This document shows, in pieces, positions 38,471 to 50,439 of a stretch of 64,000 nucleotides of DNA. A program made the position numbers and the translations under genes. The stretch's first letter is position 1; each line of letters begins with the position of its first letter. Location: the NCBI GenBank assembly GCA_020226215.1, contig CM035226.1, positions 67,727,455-67,791,454 on the forward strand, given 5' to 3'. Source of the DNA: Sindora glabra (lineage: Eukaryota; Streptophyta; Magnoliopsida; Fabales; Fabaceae). The notes under the pieces are model-generated. The model worked only from the letters and a program-made list of their open reading frames with translations, searched no databases and had not been told where the DNA came from.

Positions 38471-38672
38471 TATAGTTGTGTTATGCATAATAAAAAAATT
38501 AAAGTATTTAACGTGGAAATAATTTATTATAATGTATTAATAAATAAAATATTCTCATGTGAAATGATTGATAATTGATAAAGTGAAAATGATTTAAAAG
38601 TAATTGTGAATAAGGGAGAGTGTGTAAGTATGGAAAAGGCTTAGGAATATTTTTCCCATTTTGTCCTAGGGT
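38471..38672 (+). mobile_element. LTR 5' fragment, related to the 40.7-42.8 kb solo LTR
   Basis: The plus strand here aligns with the minus strand of 42835-42640: ATTAATAAATAAAATATT, AAGTGAAAATGATTTAAA, GTGTGTAAGTATGGA occur in the same order in both. It is thus the first about 200 bp of an LTR of the same family, in opposite orientation, abutting the 3' end of the LINE. Confidence 0.5.
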
Positions 38673-38701
38673 TTATACCCTTAATATTCCCCAAATTTAG
38701 C

Positions 38702-39245
38702 CTAATTCCTTCCTTCCCCTAACAAAATCCATTTCATCATCTTTCTCAAAATCTCAAGCACAATTCTAATCCTCCCCTCAACTTCTTTTCTCCTTAATTT
38801 AGGCAAGGTAAGGATTTTTACCGAGCAATGCAAGAAGAAAGCAAAAGTACAAACTCTAGGTGATAGAGATAGACTAAAGTTAGCCATCCAATTAGCACAT
38901 GAATTTCTTTCTATGAACATGTAACAAATCTTAGCTTCTCGCTTTAATTTTAGCCTGTCACTCAACACTTGGACTAGAAAATTCCCTTTCCTACAAGGTT
39001 GAACAAAAGACCAAAAAAGAGTTTTTCTAATCACATTCAAACTAAATTTTTAAAGCTAAAATCCAAAGCAAGTTGTAAACCACAAATAGCTCCCCAATAC
39101 TCAATCATAAAGGAAGTGCAATGCCTTAAAAGTTTACCATACCAATGAATCCAATTCCTAAACTTATCCCTTATAACTCCATCACAATGAAGAAGCTTAA
39201 GTTGAGATTTAGTAGCACTATCAAAATTTATTTTCACCCAATTCT
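38702..39245 (-). pseudogene. LINE ORF2 C-terminus, RNase H-like (RVT_3) domain
   Basis: The minus strand reads WVKINFDSATKSQLK, then GVIRDKFRNWIH, EYWGAICGLQLALD, and after a frame break FIERNSCANWMANFSL. This follows the RVT_3 pattern of plant LINEs: 'K-x-N-x-D-G-A', 'G-G-x-x-R-D-x-x-G-x-W', 'E-x-x-A-x-x-x-G-L', 'R-E-x-N-x-x-A-D-x-L-A'. The conserved Asp of the last motif is Asn here (CANWMA). The two parts are in different frames that meet at 39040. Confidence 0.75.
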
Positions 39246-40700
39246 CAAGTCGTGGTTCTCAAATAATGTTTATTTAATCAATGTCTTTATGACCATCATA
39301 TAAGGAGATATCCTTATCCTAACTAATTTCATTGAAGTACTTCATGAAGACTTGAATCAAATTCACAGGCTTATTAGATAAGTCATGGTACAAGATTCTA
39401 TTCCTCCAAAACTAAAGAAATAAATGCTTAATCAACCAAAGGTATAGCCCAATTAGTATTTTGAAAGCCTCCCATATTGTTAGTAAAATTGAAAGTTATC
39501 CATTTAGGAAGATCACATAGGCTAAATTCAGCTAACATGTTTAAAGAAATAAGTCTCTATCAAACTTTCCAAGCATAATTACAATCTCTTAATATGTGCA
39601 AAGTAGTTTCTTCTTTGTTTTGATAGAATTTGCAGGACTTCAAACCATAACCCTATCTATAGGTAATGTTGTTGGTGAGTAAACCATTATGGCTAACCTA
39701 CCATATACATATGCAAATCTTTAAGGAACTACTAACTGCCATATTTTCTACCAAATTTTATTTCCTGCAGCTCAAGTTTGCTACATAAAAGAAGTGTAAG
39801 CACCATTGATAAAGAATATCCCATCTTTAGAGCTAGCCCAAATAAGTTAGCCTTTACCAACTACTAATTTTGGAGGATAAACATACTAAATTTTGCTAAC
39901 CAGATATGGAGGAAGAGTGTCATTGATTCATGAACATAAGCTTAAAGATGTTTTGTATTTATTAGCAGCAAAGCATGGTTTATAAATGATTCACCAAACC
40001 AAAGCAAGTCATCCTACTAAAAAAGCACAAAATTACCATTCTTGACTCTCTATTTAAGATTGCTCTTTGTAACACTCCAAAGTTTATAAATATTCCTTCA
40101 TAATGTAGAATCCCTACTTAAGATAATGAAATCTCTAAGCCAAGCACTTATTAATCCATAATTTCCTTTTAAAACATCAATCAATAATCTTTGCTCACTT
40201 TCACATATCCTGAAGCATAATTTTATAAGACATGCTTTATTCATCTTATCCACTCTTCTAGTTCCTAAAACCTAAAGCACTTAGGTTAACAAATCTTGTT
40301 CTAGCTTATGGTATGGGCTTTTCAAACTAATTCATCATGGCCTCATATGAAGTTTATCTACAACTTCTCAATAATTAGGCAAACTCCCTTAAGTAATCTC
40401 TCAAATTGCATATTATTTATAGGCATAATTAAGATAACTGAATTTGCTAGAGTTATTCTCTCAATCATTGAAATGGTTTTAGATTGCCATCCTACTAGTC
40501 TGGTTTTTAACTTAATGATTAAACCATCATATTGCCTATTACTATACTCCCTCCTTTCCCTAAATCACATTAATTCCAAGGTACTTACCTAAGTTTAAGG
40601 TCAAAGAGAAACCACTTAAATCAAAAATTGCAGTAGTTATGCTACTATCCATGTTTCTAAAGAAAAGAATTTTGAATTTCAAGTGATTTACCTTTTGTCC
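39246..40700 (-). pseudogene. LINE ORF2, RT thumb and zf-RVT region
   Basis: At the 40700 end the minus strand reads GQKVNHLKFKILFF, then NLGKYLGINVI, the thumb-side part of LINE reverse transcriptases ('S-G-Q-x-V-N', 'K-Y-L-G'). At 39660-39580 it reads KSCKFYQNKEETTLHILRD then CNYAWKVW, the zf-RVT zinc-binding segment typical of plant LINEs. Stops are frequent between these blocks. Confidence 0.7.
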
Positions 40701-42835
40701 TATCACGACCCTTCCCTAGGTATGCAATTGTTGTAGAAAGTCATTATGAGTGACCACTTAAAAGCCTTACATATATCTGATGAATGCAATATTCTACAAG
40801 AAATTATGGCCATTTAATAAAAATACCATAATCAAATTTATATGTGAAGGAGTTACATGCAATTAGGCAATAACTAGCATTTATAAACAACTACTCCAAC
40901 AATTCCAACTATCCTAAGGCTTAACTCAACACCAAAATTCTCAAGCAAACTCACTTCCAACTCATTTGAGAGCAACTAAGTACATAAAGGAAAGTTCCCC
41001 ATAAAAAAGAAGACTAAAATGAGTTCCTTTAAAACTCAATGAGTAAACCAAGCAATTCACAGAAAAAAAAAAGGAATCAAAGGTTAAATTTGCATTATAT
41101 ATATATAGACAATTAAATCTTAAAAGGACTATCTAAATCCTTTTTGTAATCTTGCTATAGAGAGATATATAGCATGCAACATAAATACCTTTGAATACGA
41201 AAGTGATGATGCTTGCTATATATAATATAACTATTATATTGGTACCACACTACACATTTCTACACCAATTAGCTCATTTAATTCTATTATAACATTTCAA
41301 CATTAATACATAAGAAAAAGAAAAGTAAAATCCTTATCTCTTGTCCCTCATAGGTTAGCTTTATCTCCTCATAAATAGGCACACAAATTTGGTGCACAAT
41401 ATCACAACATGTGGATAATTGCCTTCTAACATCATTTGATCTCATGTGCAACATAATATATCAAATCAAATTAAATACCTTAATTAACATTTCAGTTCCA
41501 TTGTTATTACAACAATAATTTTTATATATAATCAAATGCCTCAACAGCCATTTTGATTTGAACATAAAACATATTCCATACAATATAAAGATAGAATTCA
41601 ATATCATATAATCCATACCAAATAAGCAAGTAAATCATAATAACAATAGTTATTCTTTGATTAAATCATATCATAATGATAATTTAGAATGAAGTTACAA
41701 CTCCATCATTACTTTTCCAACTCATATATTAGTTAAGTCCTAAACTTCCCTTACAAGAGACTATCATGGTAAAAATTCAAAGTCATAGTGCATAAATCAA
41801 TTGGGAAGTGGATTCATACCTTTCAATTAATTTTTATAAGATATGAATCAACTAGAGAGTTGATTTGTTGCTTATGCAAGTTTTAAATTGATTAGGAAGT
41901 TAATCCAATGTAAGGAAAATTGCTCTTTAAACCCATTAAATTAATTTCCCAATTAATTCAATTACCTTGGGTTTGGTTCTGTAAGAAGTGAATTAATCAA
42001 TGAATCAACTCAAGATAGGGATTTTGCATAATGACTCTAATGAATCAATTTACACATGAATCTTTGCTTTTTTTGTAGAAAAGTGTTCTGTTCACATGCA
42101 AGGAATTTCATCCAAATCTCAACCTTTATGCATATTCATGCGATTCAACCACAATAGAACATAAAAAACACCATCATATCTACCAAATCCCATAAGAAAT
42201 TAACACCAAAAGCCATTTTATACCAACCATTCTTAATTTAAACAAGAATAAGGAAAAACTTAACTTAAACCAAATCAATTCATTCGAGATCACATGAAGT
42301 CAATTAAAATGTTTATTCATAAGTATTTAAAGGAGGCAATTGATGCTAAAAGTGATGATTGGTTTACTACTAAGCACTATCAAACAAAGGTTTAAGGTTA
42401 GCACATCAAAATTCATCTTTGAAACTAGAAGACCTTAACCATAATAATCTTAATTAGAAAGTAAAAGGGAAGTTTCACAAGGACTAAAGTATAAAAATCC
42501 TTTCATAACTTGATTTAAGGATTATAAGAAGATAAAAAGATGGATTGAATCTTCTTCTTTGCATATGAAAAGGAGAAAAAGTGTGAGAGTTGTGTGTGGA
42601 GAAACATGTGATTAACTAAAAATGGAAGAAATAAAAAGGAAATTGGCCTAAAAGCAAAATAGGAAATGAACCCTTCAAATTCCCTCCATACTTACACATT
42701 TATCCTTAATCACATTTTAACTTTAAATCATTCTCACTTACCTTACTTCATATCACATAAAAATATTTTATTTATAAATCTATTATAATTATTTGTTTCT
42801 ATATAAAACATTTTAATTTTTAATAGGGTGTAACA
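40701..42835 (-). mobile_element. Solo LTR inserted in LINE RT
   Basis: Plus-strand ends are TATCACGACCC at 40701 and GGGTGTAACA at 42835; on the minus strand the element runs TGTTACACCC ... GGGTCGTGATA. That is TG...CA form with the final CA decayed to TA. Flanks are TGTCC (40696-40700) and TGCCC (42836-42840), a 4/5 match 5-bp target duplication. The insertion splits the LINE RT motif (A-x-G)QKVN exactly: MA-stop-G lies on one side and GQKVN on the other. No internal retroelement domain is present, so it is read as a solo LTR of 2.1 kb. Confidence 0.65.
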
Positions 42836-43980
42836 TGCCCTAAGCCATACAAAATTTGTTAAGACAATGCAAAATACATTCCATTTGCTCTTTTTATGCT
42901 CCAACAAAAAGTAGGAGATCATCAACAAACATAAGATAGGAATAAAGGAGCTAGATCTATAGCCTTCATAAATCTATAATTATGTACTTGAATTTCATCT
43001 AAAATAAGATAAGATGACTTTTCCACACAAAGAACAAACTAATAAGGAGATATTTGACTTTCCTATCTAATTCCCCTAGTAGGTTTAAAATCATTTGACT
43101 TAAAACCATTCTGTAGCATGTTCATAGTTAAGGATGAAATACAATCTATAATTATTGAGTATAGAGGCTATAGCAGTCTAATTTTAAAGAGTGCCTTAGC
43201 AATAAAAGAGCATTTTAACCTATCAAAAGCCTTCTGAAGAGCTATTTTAATTGCCATGATTTTAGAGAGTACCTTAGTAATAAAAGAGCATTTTAACCTA
43301 TCAAAAGCCTTCTTAAGACCTATTTTGATTGCCATAAAACCATTTTTGCCTTACTTTCTCTACATGGAATGAATAATCTCTCCAGCAATAATAATGTTAT
43401 CTTAAATATTTCTCCTAAGAAGAAAACTAGCTTAGAATAGAAAAACAAGGTGAGACATTAAAATCTTAAGCCTATTCATAAGTATGGTGACACACTTCTA
43501 ACACACAGTACATAAAGAATTGGTTAAAACTGATTAACAAACTTTAGATGATTATGTTCAAAAATTAAAGTAATAAGGGTTTGATTTACTTGTTAAAGTG
43601 TAATTTTCTTCTTAAACACCTTCTAAACAAACTAGAATAAGTTTTGATCAATTTTATCCTAGTTAGCCTAAGAAAATAAAGATAGGAAACCATTAGTTTG
43701 AAAAGCCTTGATACCTCTTATGTCAAATATCACTCTTTTAACTCAAAAAAGGATAACTTCCTTTGTAGAAATTTACATTCATTTTCTTGGCATTTAAGAA
43801 TCTTATTCAACATTTGAAGGACAAAAATAGCTTATCCATCAATAGAGAAAAGCTTTTTATAAAATTATATTAACATATATTGAATCTCATTTTTGTCTTC
43901 CACCTGAAGACCATTCTAGTCTCTAAGCATGGTTACTCTATTACCTCTCCCTCTAGTAATGATTTTTATGTGATAACATT
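42836..43980 (-). pseudogene. LINE ORF2, reverse transcriptase palm
   Basis: The minus strand carries KAFDRLKC (metal-binding Asp of motif A; present twice through a tandem duplication), the stretch SNDFKPTRGIRQ ... ISPY (usually 'GLRQGDPLSP') and YVFVDDLLLFVGA with the catalytic Asp pair at 42918-42923. NKFCMA-stop-G then runs into the LTR insertion. Stops and frame changes make it non-functional. Confidence 0.75.
43181..43336. repeat. 78-bp tandem duplication inside LINE RT
   Basis: The segment beginning ATTTTAAAGAGTGCCTTAG at 43181 recurs at 43259 with few changes. The period of 78 bp equals 26 codons, so the duplication is frame-neutral. Both copies encode KAFDRLKC on the minus strand. 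Confidence 0.9.
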
Positions 43981-44039
43981 TAATATTATAATCCCACTCT
44001 TTTAGCCACTTAACCCTAGATTTCTAGTGTCAAAGAATT

Positions 44040-45047
44040 TCTTTTTGTTTTAATAACTTTTTCAAATCTTCTTGTAACTATTTTCAACTGGTCCAAACAT
44101 ATATTTCAACTTCTCTCCATAACACCCTATGCCCTTTTGATTCTAGGTAAGAGCTATATTTTTTCATTCTAATGTTTTCAAAAGTTTTTTTATACTAAAT
44201 GATATGAGAGCTGGAAGATGAAACACATTGTCCATGATAGAATTTTGATTATTCCAATTCTCCTTCTATAAATAGTTTGAATTAATCATGTAACATCCAT
44301 ACTCCTTCAAATATGAAAGGCCTATTCTTTTCTTCTATCATACTTCCTTTAATTTTAATTAGCATTAGATGATGATCACAATATAGTCTAGGTAAAATTT
44401 TAACAATAGCTTTATCAAACATAATACACAAATCCAAATTATAGAAAGATTTATCAAGTCTTTCAAAAACCCTGTCAGAGCCTTGTCTTAAAGGTCCCCT
44501 CCAAGTGAATTTAAAACCTTCCCATCACATATCAATAAAACCATAATTGTTAATCCATTCAACAAACTCCTTGCACTTCCTTTCAACTATAGGAACTCCA
44601 CCTTTCTTTTCACTAACATGAGCTATATCGTTAAAATCACCAGCTATTAGTCAAGGTCTAGTCACTTTCCTTAAAAGCTTAATTGACTTCTACTATCTTC
44701 TCTTAAAGCAACTTGAGAACTCATGTAAACTATAATGGGAAATGGGGGATCATTATTTTGCTTAACCATTTGAAAATGCATAAATTGAAATAAAGTTGAC
44801 AATAGAATTAGATCCATTGTATCCTCTTTCTAAGAAACCCAAATTCCTTCTATAGACCCTTACTATCTTGAATATGGAATTTTGACAACTGCAACTCCTT
44901 GAAAATGTCAACAACTTTTGTTGATGCTACTTTAGTTTCAATTAAACCAATAATATCATGATTATGATTAGTCAAAATATTTTTAGAATGACTAAAAAAT
45001 TTTAGTTTACCCACTCCTTTACAATTACATACTAACACTATATTCAT
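44040..45047 (-). pseudogene. LINE ORF2 N-terminus, endonuclease (EEP) domain
   Basis: The frame starts at ATG 45047 (MNIVLVCNCKGVG, usually 'M-x-I-x-x-W-N-C-R-G-L-G'), followed by IIGLIETKV ('x-x-L-x-E-T-K', metal-binding Glu). After frame breaks comes LIAGDFNDIAHVSEKKGG at about 44650-44595, with the catalytic GDFN motif intact. A TGA just before it stands where a Trp codon TGG is usual. This is the target-DNA-nicking domain of L1 LINEs, here dead. Confidence 0.8.
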
Positions 45048-45715
45048 AAGTCATATGAATTATTAAAGAACATAACCATGGCATTAAGCTAACATCATGT
45101 GCTTATCCTATAATCCTTTGGCACTTTGATCTTGAACAAGTTGCTTTTCTTTCATTTTTTTCTAAGCCCACATTATCTAATGATGGGGTATCTTTCATCG
45201 TGGACACAACACCATTGGATATAATATACATATATATATATAGCATTAGGAGGATCCAGAGGCTTAAATGGTCTCTTTTTTTGCTCTTTATGTAATTGAA
45301 CATCAACAATACCAAAAAAGAGCTCTAGCCAATGATTTAAGACATTGTTAATTTGTTGATTCTCCTTTTGTAGTAATAACTTTAAACTAAAAGAATTAAT
45401 GCCTAATTATTGTCCATGAAAAACTAAATTGTCCCTTTTCTGATGATCCATCCTTGCTACTTATGTATTCAACTTACAGGAATGAAGTTAACTTGTTCTA
45501 TCATTAGGGATAGCACTTATAGTAGAATTTCTAACATGGTTTCCTCCTTAGTCCCATTTTACTCTCCTAACTTTCTTTGGAGAAGTCTCAAAATAATTCA
45601 TAGTCTTCTCTTCCTTAGTATGGTCATTTAAATTAACCTTTTGTTCAAACTCCTGTTGGTGTTCATTTTCCAAAAAAATAAAGTTAGCCAATGATAAGAA
45701 ATAAAACCCTACAAT

Positions 45716-47375
45716 TGTTAGTGTGTCCTAGAAGTCAATCATAAGATGATTGCAATATTACACAGTGTATTACGTTTTTGTTTTGGTAATACAATTATTG
45801 TATTTTGCTTTATTTTATCTTGCGTAAATTATAACTTAAATATAATAATTATTCTTGGAATAGCTTTGTTATTCTTAAAATGCCCCTAGTTAAGTATTAT
45901 TACGAAAAATATAGTAATAATACATCGAGACTAGCATGTATAGTAACTGATAATTATGAATCATAGATATGTGATATCGAGTTAATATATGAATACATTG
46001 TTAGTAAATAATGTACTGGGCTGACCCACTGTGAGAATACTGCATGGATAGATGTGTCATTAGTTATTCTCCTATAACCACAAATGCACATAGTCCTTTG
46101 ATCTGAAGTCACTACGGTTCCCTACATGAGGAGTTACTCATTTTCATGTTATCCTATGTCATCTTTAATTAGGATGATGAGTAGGACATTGATTAGGTAT
46201 GTCACGAATCATACAGAGAGAAGTGAGTGATGTAGATGGAATTTTGTTACTCTTGTATAAAAAAGAGATATCCTTAGGCCCCTTGATTAAGTGAGATTTA
46301 GAAATGCATAGTCATGCTCAATTGGATCAATATGTGATATTGATCATTTATTTTAAGTCTACTCAATATCAAGAAATATAAATTGAACATTGACGATGAT
46401 AACACATTTCATGCCTCCAGTTCGATTTAGATATTGCTACAAAAGGGATTATGATGCAAAGCGTTGATCACATATTAGGTGGATATCGAATCACAAACAT
46501 TCTTACTACTTGAGTGGCAGTGATGTATTGCTAGATACCACTCATTGTCTATGGTCCAATAATGAGTCATTGTCAACGTAGTAAGAACCTACAAGATCAC
46601 AAAAAAGGAATAAGAATGAGATAATAATTAATTGGACTTTATTTATATTAAAATCTAATTAATTGGACTTATTTCCATGCATAAATATATTATTAAAGAT
46701 AATAATGTATTTTCACGTAATATATATATTATATATTATGTGATATTATTTGATATTAAAGTAATATCAGATAATTATGTTATTAGATATTAGATAATTA
46801 TATTATGAGATAATATTATTTTCTAATATATAAGATAACTACATGCCAATTTTAATATTAGATAATTATATTATAAGATAATATTATTATCTAATATTAT
46901 ATAATTAATAGATAAGTTCTATTTCTCATTACTCTCTCTATGATAAGGATAAAGTAGTAGTTGTTAAATGTGATTAGGATTTTTGAAGCATTATCCTAGT
47001 AGAACTAGAATTGTGATATATCTTAGTTCTATAAAAGGACTTGAAGGTAAGACTTTAAAAGCACGCACATTAGCTTCAATAAAACCCTAAATAACTTAAG
47101 AAAACACTCAATCCTAATCCTAGTGGAAGAGACAAATCCTAGCAACTTCGTGGAGAGGAGAAGTCATTGTTCACTCCATGTGGATACCACAAAGACGCTG
47201 TACCTTCCGACCGACGTTTGATTCATCTCAGTCTCTCAAGGATTTGTTTAGAAAAATATGAGCACAAATAAGGTAAAATCCTAATACTGATTTATGCCCT
47301 TTTGTATGGATCCTGAGTAAGATTTGGATTAAAATTTTAAAAATTTCACTACGTATGTTGATCCAAAACCTAACA
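45716..47375 (+). mobile_element. Solo LTR, 1660 bp, perfect 5-bp TSD
   Basis: Begins TGTTAGTGTGTCC and ends CCAAAACCTAACA (TG...CA, with inverted TGTTAG/CTAACA ends). Perfect target duplication ACAAT at 45711-45715 and 47376-47380. A TATA box TATAAAAGG at 47030-47038 gives plus-strand orientation, with a long U3 of about 1.3 kb and a G+C-richer R-U5 of about 300 bp. No internal domain is present. It lies within LINE ORF1 and so is younger than the LINE. Confidence 0.85.
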
Positions 47376-48159
47376 ACAATGACATCCTCATTTGGCTACT
47401 TTTGTTCTCCAGTTTTAGTCCTAGTTAGCACCTGTATTACCTTACCTTTTCTTGAACTTCTTAGCCTTTGTATCACCATTTATGACCCATATTCCATAGC
47501 TAAACTAGAATTATCATCTTAGCCATTAATTTTATCTTTTGTAACTTGATCTTAGCATACAACTCCTCCATCCCTATTACCTTCCTATCAATCTTCAAGC
47601 TATCATGATGTAAATTCTTAGAACACTTTTCTGCATAATGACTATATACCTCATATTTAAAACAAATCAAATGCATTCCTTCATATTTAATTTCAATCTC
47701 CTTACTACCTACTTTGAATTACAGAATGAGAGGTTTATTTAAATTGATCTAAACACACACCTAAGGATATTTCCTTATTGTCCTTACCTTAGTCATGAAA
47801 TCAATCTTTAACATCTTTCTAATCCTATTACCAATGGCTATAAGAAATTTTTATCAAAATATTCCATTGATAACTTAAGAATCTAACTCAAACAACCACT
47901 AAATCAATAAAGGCCTTAATAGGACTAAAATGAGGAGCCTATTCTTGAACAATCAAATATTGATAAAAAATCATCCAAAGACCACCATTAAGCACAAAAT
48001 ATTTATCACTCCTACATAATAATTTCACTAAGAAAAAATATACCCAAGATCCATAATTTCAAAGTAATTGATCCCATCTCCAGAAAATGGAAACCTATCT
48101 TTCTACCCAATAACTTAATGAAAAACAAAGTCACCATGGTCTTCTTATGCATGCTTCCT

Positions 48160-48755
48160 CTTTCTATGATAGTTTCAATATCAAACAAACTATATTCCCA
48201 TCAAATAACTCATCCACCATTATGATTCCCTCAAAGCCATTATCACCATCAAGGCCCTTTTTTAAGTGATTCATCATCAAAAAACAACTCCTCCTCCTCT
48301 TCTATATCCCTATCAACATCTTGAATTCTTTCCTCAATATTCTACAGACTACCTTTCCTTTGTGTAATTAGGAAATCCTTGAAGGATTTTCTTTTAACAC
48401 TAGCACCTTCTTCTGTCTTTGGTCCAGGAATAGCATCATCCACCATTATGATTCCCTCAAATTATGATAGTTTCAATATCGAACAAATTATGTTCCCATC
48501 AAATAATTCATCCACCACTGTGATTCCCTCAAAGCCATTATCACCATGAAGACCTTTTTTAAGTGATTCATCATCAAAAGATAACTCCTTTTCTATATCC
48601 CTATCAACATCTTGCATTCTTTTCTCAATATTCTACAAAACACCTTTCCTTTGTGTAATTATTATATCCTCGAAGGATTTTCTTTCAACACTAGCTCCTT
48701 TTTCTACCTTTGGTCTAGGAACAACATCATCGTATGTTCTCAAACCTGAAGAAAT
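48160..48755. repeat. About 298-bp tandem duplication in LINE ORF1
   Basis: GATAGTTTCAATATC followed by AACAAA and CCCATCAAATAA occurs at 48168 and 48466. About 250 bp after each remain closely similar, including TTCCTTTGTGTAATTA and TTATCACCAT. Small indels distinguish the copies. Confidence 0.85.
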
Positions 48756-49209
48756 TCCTTCAAACTCTTTTTAGCCATGCTTAACTTATAACTTAATAGA
48801 TCTGCTTCTTCATTAGATACTTTGTCATGTCCATGCTATTGGGAAGGGCTAACTGTCACCATTAGGATTCAAGTTTTCAGTACTTAGAATTGAATAGAAT
48901 AAGCTCCTATTTGACATTCTAATTTCATGTCTCGTTAATGATACACCAAAAAACATCTTAAACAATGTCGTTTTGAAAATGCAAATGATGAAGAAATTGG
49001 CTAACCCTAAAGCACAAAAGTGAACAAAAAAAAATCTTCAATTTTTTATAGAATTTTCTCACTTTTCTCTAAAGTACAAAGTATGATTTTATGGTAAATC
49101 AAGGGGGAGAATTTTGGAGAACTAACTGGGTAAAATATTTACTAGTAGGATTCAAAGCTATTTTTCTAGGAATGAAAACAAAATCAGAATTAATGACGAC
49201 ACTTATACA

Positions 49210-49372
49210 TTTTTTTTTGTGAGACACCAAGTGGATAACCACCCCAAAAATTAATGTATTTACAAATTTCTCCTCTCTTAACAAGAGTCATCTCCAAAAT
49301 TTAAACTCATGCCTATTGATAGATAAAGTCCATTTAAGACCAATATGTTTTCCACTAAGCTAATACCTTATT
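49210..49372 (-). mobile_element. tRNA-derived SINE
   Basis: On the minus strand: AAGGTATTAGCTTAGTGG with a Pol III A-box (TAGCTTAGTGG at 49362-49352), a degenerate B-box (GAGTTTAAATTTTGG, about 49308-49294), then a body with GGTTATCCACTTGGTGTCTC and a short A-run tail (T-run 49211-49219 on plus). A and B boxes about 45-55 bp apart, about 160 bp total length and the tail fit plant SINEs. No clear target duplication. Confidence 0.6.
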
Positions 49373-49379
49373 GGTAATG

Positions 49380-49831
49380 ACAATAACTATATCATTTTGT
49401 TATGTTAAAAATAACAATATTGTTTTGTTAAACACTACTTAACTTCGAACGTGAAGTTGACAAAATAATTATTCTAAATCACTTTCAAAAATGTCGAGAC
49501 TAAATAAAATTTAAGAACCAATTTGAGATATGCATTTTTTTATAACAGCAAAAAATAATTGAACTATTAGATATATGCACACATAAAATTTTAGGATTGA
49601 AACCCAAATGGGATGAAAATAAAACTATCACATATACCATTTAAACCAAAAACTCTTAACCTCAGCAAATATTTATGTACGTTTAATATAGTAAACAATC
49701 AACTTACACTAAAAATACTCGGAACTCCTAAATTTTTATCATTTTGTTAGTATTTCATGTATGAAGTTGGTACTAGATTTAACAACAAAAAGGTCATGCT
49801 CAGGCAAAGTCTGTCAATCAAATTGGTCAAT
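49380..49831. other. AT-rich intergenic sequence
   Basis: No gene, RNA or element boundary recognised between the SINE and the 140-bp tandem repeat. Confidence 0.5.
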
Positions 49832-50095
49832 AGTTCCCAAATTTCTTGTAAAAATAAAACAGGATAATCTATAATTACTTCTTTTTAATACAACATTAGA
49901 AGGTTTTTGGGACTTGCAAGGAAAGGAAGAGTCAATCCAAGCAGGATAATCTACTATTACTTCTTGTAGATAGTTCCCGAATTTCTTGAAAATATAAAAC
50001 AGGATAATCTACTATTACTTCATTTAGTATAACATTAATAGGTTTTTCGGACTTGCAAAGAAAGGAAGAGCCAATCCAAGCAGGATAATCTACGT
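49832..50095. repeat. Two-copy tandem repeat, 140-bp unit
   Basis: AGTTCCCAAATTTCTTG at 49832 recurs as AGTTCCCGAATTTCTTG at 49972. Each is followed by AAAACAGGATAATCTA, GGACTTGCAA and AGCAGGATAATCTAC. It lies about 570 bp beyond the PTH2 stop codon. Confidence 0.85.
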
Positions 50096-50439
50096 CAAGC
50101 TTAACGAATTCATAAAAATTTAATATGTTATTACTGAGTTATATAAATAAAAAAATAAAAATAAAAAACGGGGGACGCACCTTAACAAGAAGTGAAACTG
50201 AAAATTATATAGTAATTGTCAAGAGAAAGGAGGATTGAGAGTACAAGTTTAGTTCAAGCATAGATTTGAGGAATCACAAAATTCTTTCTAAATGAGAGCA
50301 AATGGAAAGATATGCTCATATGAAAAAGAGCTTCCAAGAATAAAAAATCAATGAAGCCATTAGTATTTGGCAAGAAGGAACAAAATTCACAAACACATCA
50401 TGCAATTTAAAATATTATATTATGTTCATAATAGTCTTA

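Larger units (their letters stand above)
45060..48956 (-). pseudogene. LINE ORF1 (DUF4283/zinc-knuckle gag-like)
   Basis: Upstream of ORF2 on the minus strand. At 47790-47600 it reads INLNKPLI, FKVGSKEIEIKYEG, then MHLICFKYEVYSHYAEKCSK: the end of a DUF4283-type domain followed by a CX2CX4HX4C knuckle whose second Cys has become Tyr. The 5' third (48960-48160) is acidic and carries a tandem duplication. A solo LTR (45716-47375) interrupts the 3' third. Start near ATG 48954. Many stops. In the intact element this protein would bind RNA. Confidence 0.65.
38690..48960 (-). mobile_element. Degenerate L1-type plant LINE with nested LTRs
   Basis: Reading down the minus strand: ORF1 with zinc knuckle, an apurinic-type endonuclease, reverse transcriptase, a zf-RVT segment and an RNase H-like tail, the usual order of plant L1 LINEs. 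Two LTRs (40701-42835, 45716-47375) sit inside; without them the element is about 6.5 kb, a normal size. Every domain has stops or frame breaks. No clear poly(A) tail or target duplication was found at the 38.69-kb end, where an LTR fragment abuts. Confidence 0.8.

Noticed and set aside
45103..45315. 70-codon minus-strand frame as a gene
   Set aside because: It is the broken C-terminal part of LINE ORF1, contiguous with the element.
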